A stretch of DNA of 14,971 nt from Sergeia podlipaevii (taxonomy: Eukaryota > Euglenozoa > Kinetoplastea > Trypanosomatida > Trypanosomatidae): contig JASANZ010001779.1 of NCBI GenBank assembly GCA_030849805.1, positions 1-14,971 of the forward strand, written 5' to 3'. The position numbers and the translations under genes were made by a program. Positions 1-6,553 of the stretch are shown here, in pieces (within the stretch, counting starts at the first letter, position 1; each line of letters starts with the position of its first letter). The notes below the pieces were generated by a model. The model did not search any database. It saw only the letters and a program-made list of their open reading frames with translations, and had not been told where the DNA came from.

Positions 1-121
1 ATATCTTTTAGGGGTTCAATAAAGGACGAAAAGAAACGGAAAGTGTTTTGTGTTCAAGCAAAAATAGAACGCGAGAAACCACTGTGGCATATATTTTTAT
101 AATATTTTTTTGCCATTGTGG

Positions 122-130
122 ATGCGATGA
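122..130 (+). promoter_or_regulatory. Two-codon uORF overlapping the start of the DUF4505 gene
   Basis: The bases ATGCGATGA contain an out-of-frame ATG at 122, one Arg codon, and a TGA at 128-130 that overlaps the main ATG at 127-129. It is the first ATG seen after a possible splice acceptor (TTTTAG ending at about 11). Whether ribosomes initiate on it is inference; the arrangement itself is seen directly. Confidence 0.5.
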
Positions 131-1053
131 ACCACAAGCGTAGCTATTTTTACTATTTGAATGAGCGAGGAAACCTTTTTCATGTTTTTGACGTGAAAGG
201 GCTGCTTGAAAAGAAAACAATACCCTCTGGGCCAACATTTCTTACGGCATCACAGTTCCTTGGCTTTTTCTTTAATCGTATTGAATACAACAACGTTGGG
301 CACATCTACGCTGCATTTCAAGACGGCAACACAACTGAAAACATACTGCATACGAGCCACAGCCTGTTTCTCAACTCTCAGGATTTTCTTTTAAAAGCGA
401 CAATCAAACTCGGTGATTGTGGTGTTACGACCACCCCTTTGCAAGCACTTCTAAACTTTCCGTATGTGAGTTTATGCCGCAATGAAATCAACTTTGTGAA
501 CGTGCAAGATGGCGTCCCAATCGTCTTTGACCGTCTTATACTTCGTGGTGCAGATGGGATGCCAGCGCTAGTGTATGCTTCAGGCACCAAACAGGAACCC
601 TTCAGACCCAGTAGCATCGCGGTCACAGAGGATGGAAAGATGTTTCACCAGTTGACTACTTTGCACAAGCTGCTGGATGTGGCGGGGAAGCCTTTAGTGT
701 CTTGTAGTCGTGACGCTAACGACTCCACGGCTAGATCTGGGCATGGCGGATGGCAGGCCTTGGGTGAACGACCTCTAAGTTCAGCTGACTTGCTCACATG
801 CAGTGACGATACAGGCAAACTTCTTCTTGAACGCTTGTGCGATCTGAAGCGCATGGGACAAGATACTTCGGTCCCCTCTTTTCTATTCTCTGAAGCCAAA
901 GCCATCTCAGAAAGGCTTTCACCTCCTCGAGGCTTGCTGGGTGCATCCATTGGTCTGCAACTGGGCTTTGATTACGTGTGTGATGAGAAGGACTCCGAGG
1001 GCCACTACGTGATGATGTGGGAAGGGGAAAAACTAATTCTACCATTTTTGTAG
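127..1053 (+). CDS. UPF0598 / DUF4505 family protein (C8orf82-like)
   Basis: 308-residue protein, read from the first in-frame ATG at 127; the open frame reaches back to a GTG at 118, which trypanosomatids are not expected to use. Family signatures remembered from vertebrate C8orf82 appear in order: an N-terminal RSYFYYLNERGNLF block (residues 5-18), GHIYAAF (58-64), FPYVSLCRNEINF (111-123) followed by PIVFDRLI, PSSIAVTEDGKMFHQ (about 161-175), and a C-terminal RGLLGASIGLQLGFDY (268-283) ending in WEGEKLILPF. Two segments have no counterpart in the human protein, about residues 65-109 and 176-264, which explains the greater length (308 against roughly 200). The biochemical function of the family is unknown; the human member is listed as mitochondrial, but no clear presequence is visible here. 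No catalytic motif is recognised. The family call rests on motif recall, not a database search. Confidence 0.82.
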   Translation: MNHKRSYFYYLNERGNLFHVFDVKGLLEKKTIPSGPTFLTASQFLGFFFNRIEYNNVGHIYAAFQDGNTTENILHTSHSLFLNSQDFLLKATIKLGDCGVTTTPLQALLNFPYVSLCRNEINFVNVQDGVPIVFDRLILRGADGMPALVYASGTKQEPFRPSSIAVTEDGKMFHQLTTLHKLLDVAGKPLVSCSRDANDSTARSGHGGWQALGERPLSSADLLTCSDDTGKLLLERLCDLKRMGQDTSVPSFLFSEAKAISERLSPPRGLLGASIGLQLGFDYVCDEKDSEGHYVMMWEGEKLILPFL

Positions 1054-1178
1054 AACGATTTAGCAGTGGAGAGAGAGACAATGTTGATCTGCAATGTCAT
1101 CCGCTGTTTTCTGCTTTTGCATCATATATATATATTCGTTTATTTGTTTGTGATTAGGTCACTTCACTGGTACTTCGA

Positions 1179-1204
1179 GTAGACGTGTGCAGTAGCACGT
1201 CTAC
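1179..1204 (+). repeat. Perfect 9-bp inverted repeat, RNA hairpin candidate in the 3'UTR of gene 1
   Basis: The arms GTAGACGTG (1179-1187) and CACGTCTAC (1196-1204) are exact reverse complements around the 8-nt loop TGCAGTAG. In RNA a U-G pair could extend the stem to 10 and leave a 6-nt loop. It lies about 126 bp after the stop codon of gene 1, so it probably falls in that mRNA's 3'UTR if the polyadenylation site is downstream. Its role is unknown. Confidence 0.6.
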
Positions 1205-1340
1205 ATACGCATGTGGCTAGTTGTATCAGGTACTTTCTTTTCTCTCGAACGGAATGAATGCAGATGCTGTCTTTCTCCGCCCCATCCCCTTTTTAAAAAT
1301 GCCTCACGACCTCTCTTTATCATCTGTGAGGGGAGGAGCG

Positions 1341-1366
1341 TTTTATTATTATTGTTATTATTATTT
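1341..1366 (+). repeat. TTA/TTG-rich simple repeat
   Basis: A run built of TTA units with one TTG interruption, followed from 1391 by a TTC-rich pyrimidine run. It is low-complexity spacer sequence and probably part of the 3'UTR of gene 1. Confidence 0.75.
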
Positions 1367-1596
1367 AAGAGTGAAAGATGTTTTGATTGCTTTTTTCTTC
1401 TTCTTCTTCTTTACAATCTCTCTGTTACTACTGCGCGCTCTTTCTTTGTGTTTTCTTTTGCTTTTTTTTTTCATTTAAATCGATAGCAGTTTCATTACCA
1501 TTTTTTTTATTATCGGGTTTCACTGCTCCATTTTTTTTTCTGTCTTTTGAAGCTTGTAGCACTGTACTTTAACTCTCAAGTAGAAATCAGTGTGGG

Positions 1597-1684
1597 CCTC
1601 TTCTTTCACACACACACACACACACACAGACGTACACACACACATAAAAGAGACGGCTGGGTGCGCTGAGTGTCTCTTTCATAG
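1597..1684 (+). promoter_or_regulatory. Predicted trans-splice acceptor region of gene 2
   Basis: Two candidate spliced-leader acceptors precede the ATG at 1708. One is the AG at 1628-1629, after CTCTTCTTTC and the CA repeat. The other is the AG at 1683-1684, after TGTCTCTTTCAT. No ATG lies between either AG and 1708, so both give the same protein start. The signal type is established for trypanosomatids; which AG is used is not decided. Confidence 0.5.
1607..1644 (+). repeat. (CA)n microsatellite
   Basis: Eleven CA units at 1607-1628, interrupted by GACGT, then a shorter ACACACACAC run to about 1643. It directly follows the pyrimidine stretch CTCTTCTTTC, and the first AG of the region is at the repeat end (1628-1629). 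Its length is likely polymorphic between strains and alleles. Confidence 0.85.
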
Positions 1685-1707
1685 AAGGATCGGAAAAGGG
1701 AAGGATC

Positions 1708-2970
1708 ATGTCATCATCCAGATCACAGTATGTCATGGGCACTGAGCTCAGCCAGCGGGCTCTGTATCAGTTGGTGGTTGGGCCGCTTCCGTATAACTGC
1801 CCGGATGGTTGCTCTGTAAAAGCGGACAAGGATGATGCGTCGTTCTACTTAAATCATATTTATCGGCTGGGTTATTCATGTGAAGATTTTAAAAAATCTG
1901 AAAGGTGCGCTCGCGGCTGCGGCTACGGCTCATCTGGACGTGAGAAGCAGCCCACATGCGCGCGGAAGCCTTGGCACATGGATGTGGATGAGCAAGAGGT
2001 ATATATTGACCACTCATGCGGTGCGGAAATCTCCGTTGGTATAGGCGATGCTGAAGATGGTCGCTGGAAGCTACAACAACAGCAGCAGCAGCAAGCGTCA
2101 CAGCCATCTCCTCCGCTATCTCCCTCAACATCTGCTGAGAGCTCCATTAAGGAAAAGGTATCAGAGCTTTTTACAAGCATTCAGAAGCCCGTCGGCATTG
2201 CGCCGGGGACGTCACTTCCCCAGAAAGACACAAGCAAGGAAGGCGCAAGACTCTCAGCAACTCACTCACCGTTGGTGCAATCCACGCAAGAGGGAAAGCC
2301 TGACAGCGTTTTGATGCTTCCTGGGCCTGAGGTCTCTCAGCGACCAGCTGTCGCAGCGAAGGTTCTACAAGCTGCGGCGGACGGTCGCCTGATAAACTCT
2401 TCAGCTGCTCCTTGGGCATACGATACGCAGCCTTCGTGTCTTGAGGACCCCTCTGGCTTTCCTGTTGACACCCCAAGTACAAAGCCAACCCACCTGCGTC
2501 TTCCAACTGAACTGACCGCAACGCATCCAAACGAGCTCGTGTTCTGCCATCTTTGTAAGCTGTTTCTTGCGCCACATGAGCAAACCGTTGCTGAGCACGT
2601 CAAGGGCAAGCTTCACCAATCCATGTACCAAGCAGCCCGCGCCTTCATGGACCCCGTTAGACGCACGCCAGCAAGCGCAATTGGACACATCCCTCCCAAC
2701 TACCAGCATCGCACCACACGTGGACAGTTTGGGCAGCGTAGCATGCAAGACCTGCCGCCTTTCATTGTCGCGAGAAGTAGCGTGACCGATCATGAGAAGC
2801 AGCAAGTGCAGAGCACTGGGAACGGTTTTTTTGACGAGGCGTACGATATTGTGAATCCAGTTTGCGTAGAGTGTAACGTTGTTGTGCCCCTTCACATGTA
2901 CAAACTACATGAGAGTGAGCAGATGCACAAAAATATCTGTGCGGCGGCCCGTAAACCTCCTCAGCAGTGA
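1708..2970 (+). CDS. Protein with two U1-type C2H2 zinc fingers, function unknown
   Basis: 420 residues from the first ATG after the predicted acceptors. Finger 1 is C280-x2-C283-x13-H297-x5-H303 and finger 2 is C386-x2-C389-x11-H401-x5-H407. The five-residue spacing between the histidines is typical of the U1-C/matrin/double-stranded-RNA class rather than classical DNA-binding fingers. The N-terminal hundred residues are Cys-rich (C31, C35, C58, C67, C71, C84, C104) and may bind metal, but match no motif I can name. A seven-Gln tract lies at 123-129, followed by a long Ser/Pro/Thr-rich, probably disordered linker to about 270. No membrane segment or signal peptide is visible. An RNA-binding or ribonucleoprotein role is inferred from finger type only; I do not recognise the specific gene. 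Confidence 0.8.
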   Translation: MSSSRSQYVMGTELSQRALYQLVVGPLPYNCPDGCSVKADKDDASFYLNHIYRLGYSCEDFKKSERCARGCGYGSSGREKQPTCARKPWHMDVDEQEVYIDHSCGAEISVGIGDAEDGRWKLQQQQQQQASQPSPPLSPSTSAESSIKEKVSELFTSIQKPVGIAPGTSLPQKDTSKEGARLSATHSPLVQSTQEGKPDSVLMLPGPEVSQRPAVAAKVLQAAADGRLINSSAAPWAYDTQPSCLEDPSGFPVDTPSTKPTHLRLPTELTATHPNELVFCHLCKLFLAPHEQTVAEHVKGKLHQSMYQAARAFMDPVRRTPASAIGHIPPNYQHRTTRGQFGQRSMQDLPPFIVARSSVTDHEKQQVQSTGNGFFDEAYDIVNPVCVECNVVVPLHMYKLHESEQMHKNICAAARKPPQQ

Positions 2971-3389
2971 ATAACTTAACAAGAGAGGTAAAATCTATTT
3001 ATAGGAACGTGAAGGTGGCATATTTGTTTTTTCTTATTTTTTTTTGTTACTTTACTATTGGTGTGATATCACGCGCATGTGAAGAGAACCTACTTCTGCG
3101 AATAATCCATAATTTGCTCTTAACATTAAAGAAGGAAAAGGATAAGTACGATTTAGCTCGTGTGTCTTTCATCCCTCACTTTATTATGACTGATCAATGG
3201 ACGCCACATTCTACTGTGAAGGTACACGTATAATTATCTATTTCTTTACTTTTTTTTGGCATACCCTCACAGTTCTGTCTGCGGTAGAAGCGGAAAGAGG
3301 GACTCCTTTTTTTTTTTCTTTGCAAAGTAAACCTACAAGGTGAGGACAGGCCTGTTCATTGCTACGCGTCATCGAACCTACGTGTTGTG
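2971..3389 (+). other. Intergenic region with predicted trans-splice acceptor for gene 3
   Basis: 419 bp without a credible gene. T-rich tracts occur at about 3024-3050 and 3241-3257. The clearest signal is CTCC followed by a long T/C tract at about 3303-3321 and the first AG at 3326-3327. That would leave a 5'UTR of about 62 nt containing no ATG before 3390. Confidence 0.7.
3303..3327 (+). promoter_or_regulatory. Polypyrimidine tract and AG acceptor of gene 3
   Basis: An almost pure T tract with CTTT at its end, then GCAAAG; the AG at 3326-3327 is the first after the tract. This is the standard trypanosomatid trans-splicing layout, and it fixes 3390 as the first ATG of the mature mRNA. Confidence 0.6.
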
Positions 3390-6182
3390 ATGACGTGTGC
3401 GGAAAACATGGCATCATATAGGTCATCCTTTATGCAGACGCGGCAAGAATCAAGCGACACCACTGCTGCTGCAGCTGGGCAAGCATTTCTTACTAGACAA
3501 ACGTGGCGCCACGGCACGTCTTTTCAATCGACCATAAACACGAGCGGTCCATGTCACTGTGTAGAAGAGGTTAGTTCCTTATATGACGATGAGAAGTACG
3601 AGCTGTGTGTGCGACGCGCGCGACATATTTTATCTAGTCTTTTGCGGCGTGTTGCACAAGGCGTAGTAGATGCAATGCCATCAGCTCCCTTTTCGACGGT
3701 CAGTGCGCTCTTACACTACTCAGTATGCAGCTTACTTCGCCTCAAGAGCCTGGAAGAGGCTAAGGAGTGTGTGCGTGTGTGGCGAGAGTACGCCAGCATT
3801 GTACATCCTGGACTGACCCATTTAGTGAGCCCATCTCATTTCCGCAATCACAGCGACTCATCGGATGACGCCGAAAGCACTGTAGGGGAGACAGCGGAAG
3901 TGGTGGACAGACTGTGGGTCGCCACACTTGCAGCAGATGAAGCCGAAGTGCTGGAATATCAAGGCAGTCTGCAAGAGGCTACTCAGTCTATCATGGTTGC
4001 CATCGCAACCCTCTCGGTGCATGTACTGCCGTCATCCCGTCGTGCTCAGCTTTCAAGTCAGCACGTGCGTGAGCAGCTGCGGGTGTGCTTGCGGCTCTTG
4101 CGGCTTCTTTTGACCAAATTGAAGTCGGAGACAGCGGTACCGCCGCTGCGCAAGTCTGATGAAGGTACCACAGAAAAAATCAATGATCAGGTTTCCTGCA
4201 ATGGCACCATGCAAAACCCTACTTTGCAAGAACTGGAGAATGTCCTTGCATGGATTCGTGAACAGCGTATCCCTTCTCCCGTTGTGGATGCTGATTTCTG
4301 TGACGTGTGGGGTGAGTGGCAGCGTTGTGAAGCTGAATATATGCTACGCGAGAGTGGTGAGTGGATGGAGTCAGTTAGAAACCGTACACACGCTCTGGCA
4401 CTACTCAGTAGTGCACTCAACGAGGTACAGGCGGCCATTCAGCAGCATCGATATCAACTTCAAGACCTTCAGCGTAGCGCTGGTCGTGCGGACTCTCCGT
4501 GCACCTCTGGGAACTATCTCAATAAGGTTGCGGAGTCACCGTTAAACGCACGCGTGCTGCACGAGGTAAACGAGAGTTTTCTTCGTGCCGCTGCACCTGT
4601 TGCCAAGAAGCGCGGCCGTCTGATTAATGAGGCTGCCCTACTCGCGCTGCATGCACTAGAAGTACATGTGGCGGTGGTTGTATCCTTGCGCTGTCTTCTC
4701 CCCTCCACTGAAGGCTACACTCAGCGGGCAGAGAGCGCCATCCAGTTAATGTTTCAACTACTTGCAGAGCAACGCGAGAGTCGCAGCACGGGGCAGGCAG
4801 TCAGTGGCCATTGTAAGGTCGCTGCCGTGTTTGTGCCCCTGGCGCCGTCTGTGCTTTTTAAGTCATGGCTCCAGTTTGCGTCTTTACTTATGAAGCTTGG
4901 GTACATCCAGCGAGGCTCGGATGATTTTCTAGGGGACCCATGCAGCAGCACTAGCAATGCCTTCAGTGACGCTGGAGAACAGCGTCATGGGGTGAAAGAG
5001 GAGCGCACTGAGCCTGATTACATGAAATCCGCGCTGTCAGAGCTGCGGCGTCTCCTAAAAGTGCTCCAGGCACGTATGGATAACACTGTTATGGAGGAGC
5101 AGCGTAGGAAAGGCGGCGAGCACAAGGGGCGGAGGTCGCCCCAATTTGCCTGCTTGGTGGACCTTCTCTCGCACGTCTACGAACACTTAGCCGTATGTGC
5201 AAACGCAATGAAGCTAGAGCACGATGCTGTCCAGTACTGCATACAAGCCCTTGATTGGTGGCGCATTGCACATCTTGAAGAAGGCGTTGGAGGCGAAGGT
5301 AAAAAGGCGAGGCCAAGGCAGTCCACCGCCACCACCACTCCACTCACCGCTATTCACTCAATCAATAGCCTGAATCAAAAGGTGCTAGATTTGCTCTGGC
5401 AGGTCAATCCGGGACGGTATGCGAGGATTCTGGCTCGTCTCAGCAACAGTCTCGTCGGTGCGTACCGCGGGGGTGAAGCTGTGGTTCTTCTCCAGCGCGC
5501 GCAAAGATCAAGCGCTGCAGCGCAAGACAATCAGCAGAATGCCGCCCAGTTCTTAACTTTTGCACTGGCAGCGGCCCACCTGAGTACTGGAAATCAGCAC
5601 GAGGCACAAAGATTGGCACAAACCGTAATAGCTGCCATACCACCCACTATCTCTCCGCCTGAATGGACGCGCTGTGACTTTGAGGAGTTTTCTGTGAGTG
5701 GCAGCAAGCAGAAACCATGGTGTGCACACATCATGTTACGAGTGCACGCGCTTGAGTTTTTATCACATTCATACCAAGGCTTTCAGGGGATGGCTATAGG
5801 ACAGGATGAGGCAGGACTTAGGCCGTTACACACGCGCTACGATCGTCGGCACCAGGCGATTACGGCATCAGAGGAGTTCCTTCTCGAAGCGCTCCATGTG
5901 CGTCGCCAGCTTCTTGGTGAGCACCACGGTGCGGTCATTGCTGCATATGTGAGGCTGGGATGGACTTTGGCTCAGCAGGGCCGTCTTCATGAAGCTTTGG
6001 CGTGTGCAGAGCGCTGTGATAAATTCTTTAACGTGGTTGTAGCAGAAGTGGTGCGGCTTGATAGACCGTCCTGTGCCTCTCTATCAGATTCCCGCGCGCT
6101 ACGTGCGGCTAGGGAAAAATGTGATCTTTTTCTTAATGCCTCTCGTCTTAAGGCGTCGTGTCTTCGGAGTCTTAGAGGGTAG
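3390..6182 (+). CDS. TPR-like helical-repeat protein, function unknown
   Basis: 930 residues from the ATG at 3390; the open frame begins one codon earlier with GTG, which is not a likely start. The protein is almost entirely helical in character, with TPR-like Ala/Leu/Tyr spacing in several places: around 61-87 (DDEKYELCVRRARHIL), 610-635 (EHDAVQYCIQALDWW), about 680-745 (ARILARLSNSLVGAYRGGEA and the following AAAHLSTGNQHEAQRLAQ), and 840-885. The last has the kinesin-light-chain-like pattern LGEHHGAVIAAYVRLGWTLAQ, then GRLHEALACAERC. Linkers around 150-160, 255-265, 360-380 and 635-655 are polar and probably flexible. There is no signal peptide, membrane segment or catalytic motif. TPR arrays act as protein-binding scaffolds; the partner is unknown. 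I do not recognise the orthologue group and it may be kinetoplastid-specific. Confidence 0.8.
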   Translation: MTCAENMASYRSSFMQTRQESSDTTAAAAGQAFLTRQTWRHGTSFQSTINTSGPCHCVEEVSSLYDDEKYELCVRRARHILSSLLRRVAQGVVDAMPSAPFSTVSALLHYSVCSLLRLKSLEEAKECVRVWREYASIVHPGLTHLVSPSHFRNHSDSSDDAESTVGETAEVVDRLWVATLAADEAEVLEYQGSLQEATQSIMVAIATLSVHVLPSSRRAQLSSQHVREQLRVCLRLLRLLLTKLKSETAVPPLRKSDEGTTEKINDQVSCNGTMQNPTLQELENVLAWIREQRIPSPVVDADFCDVWGEWQRCEAEYMLRESGEWMESVRNRTHALALLSSALNEVQAAIQQHRYQLQDLQRSAGRADSPCTSGNYLNKVAESPLNARVLHEVNESFLRAAAPVAKKRGRLINEAALLALHALEVHVAVVVSLRCLLPSTEGYTQRAESAIQLMFQLLAEQRESRSTGQAVSGHCKVAAVFVPLAPSVLFKSWLQFASLLMKLGYIQRGSDDFLGDPCSSTSNAFSDAGEQRHGVKEERTEPDYMKSALSELRRLLKVLQARMDNTVMEEQRRKGGEHKGRRSPQFACLVDLLSHVYEHLAVCANAMKLEHDAVQYCIQALDWWRIAHLEEGVGGEGKKARPRQSTATTTPLTAIHSINSLNQKVLDLLWQVNPGRYARILARLSNSLVGAYRGGEAVVLLQRAQRSSAAAQDNQQNAAQFLTFALAAAHLSTGNQHEAQRLAQTVIAAIPPTISPPEWTRCDFEEFSVSGSKQKPWCAHIMLRVHALEFLSHSYQGFQGMAIGQDEAGLRPLHTRYDRRHQAITASEEFLLEALHVRRQLLGEHHGAVIAAYVRLGWTLAQQGRLHEALACAERCDKFFNVVVAEVVRLDRPSCASLSDSRALRAAREKCDLFLNASRLKASCLRSLRG

Positions 6183-6553
6183 AGCCACACGCATATATTT
6201 ATGCATCCATTGTCTTGGTGAAGGGGGCTGATGCGGGATTCATGTCAAGAATCAATAGAGTTTACTGACACAGATGTCTTTGAAAATATTGCCTTGGTGT
6301 TATGAGACACAGAAAAAAAAAAAATGCCAAAAAATTACGTATGTATTAGCGTAGCTGATTCTCCAATTCAGTAGTGCACGTTCCACCACTACGCGAATGC
6401 TCAGTTCTACCTCTTACAGTATCATAACCTTTTCATGATGCTTTTCTGTTCTTTTATTCTCTTTCTTATATGTGGGGAAGAAGCAAACCTTACAAAGAGG
6501 AGGGGGAAAAAGTTGTGATCCATATATCCCTTGCACACACACGTAGTAGAACA
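6183..6553 (+). other. Intergenic region between the TPR gene and WASHC4
   Basis: 371 bp: the 3'UTR of the TPR gene, an A12 run at 6313-6324, and the trans-splicing signals and 5'UTR of the WASHC4 gene. No conserved ORF or RNA gene is seen. Confidence 0.75.
6441..6480 (+). promoter_or_regulatory. Polypyrimidine tract and AG acceptor of WASHC4
   Basis: A CTTTTCTGTTCTTTT-type tract spans about 6441-6467, and the first AG after it is at 6479-6480. The tract ends just before an ATG at 6470, which therefore lies upstream of the acceptor and would be removed. The next ATG, in frame, is at 6554, giving a 5'UTR of about 73 nt without an upstream ATG. Confidence 0.65.

Larger units (their letters stand above)
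1054..1707 (+). other. Intergenic region: 3'UTR of gene 1, processing signals, 5'UTR of gene 2
   Basis: 654 bp without a credible gene. It holds an (AT)6 run at 1124-1135, a perfect hairpin at 1179-1204, a TTA/TTG repeat at 1341-1366, TTC-rich pyrimidine tracts from 1391 to about 1560, and a (CA)n microsatellite from 1607. Open frames here translate to runs of Phe, Leu and Tyr, as expected from T-rich spacer. Trypanosomatid spacers of this kind direct polyadenylation of the upstream mRNA and trans-splicing of the downstream one. Confidence 0.8.

Noticed and set aside
1211..1572. Overlapping + strand frames rich in Phe, Leu and Tyr in the first spacer
   Set aside because: They translate TTA and TTC repeats in more than one frame, the mark of low-complexity DNA rather than a membrane peptide gene.
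2401..2895. A 164-codon minus-strand frame opposite gene 2
   Set aside because: Antisense shadow over the conserved zinc-finger coding sequence; no motif of its own.
2967..3233. An 88-codon + strand frame after gene 2
   Set aside because: It starts at a GTG overlapping the gene 2 stop, runs through a T-rich tract, and has no splice signal or motif.
6313..6324. An A12 run considered as the tail of a second, short retroposon
   Set aside because: No element-like sequence, hairpin or duplication could be seen next to it; short A runs are common in these spacers.
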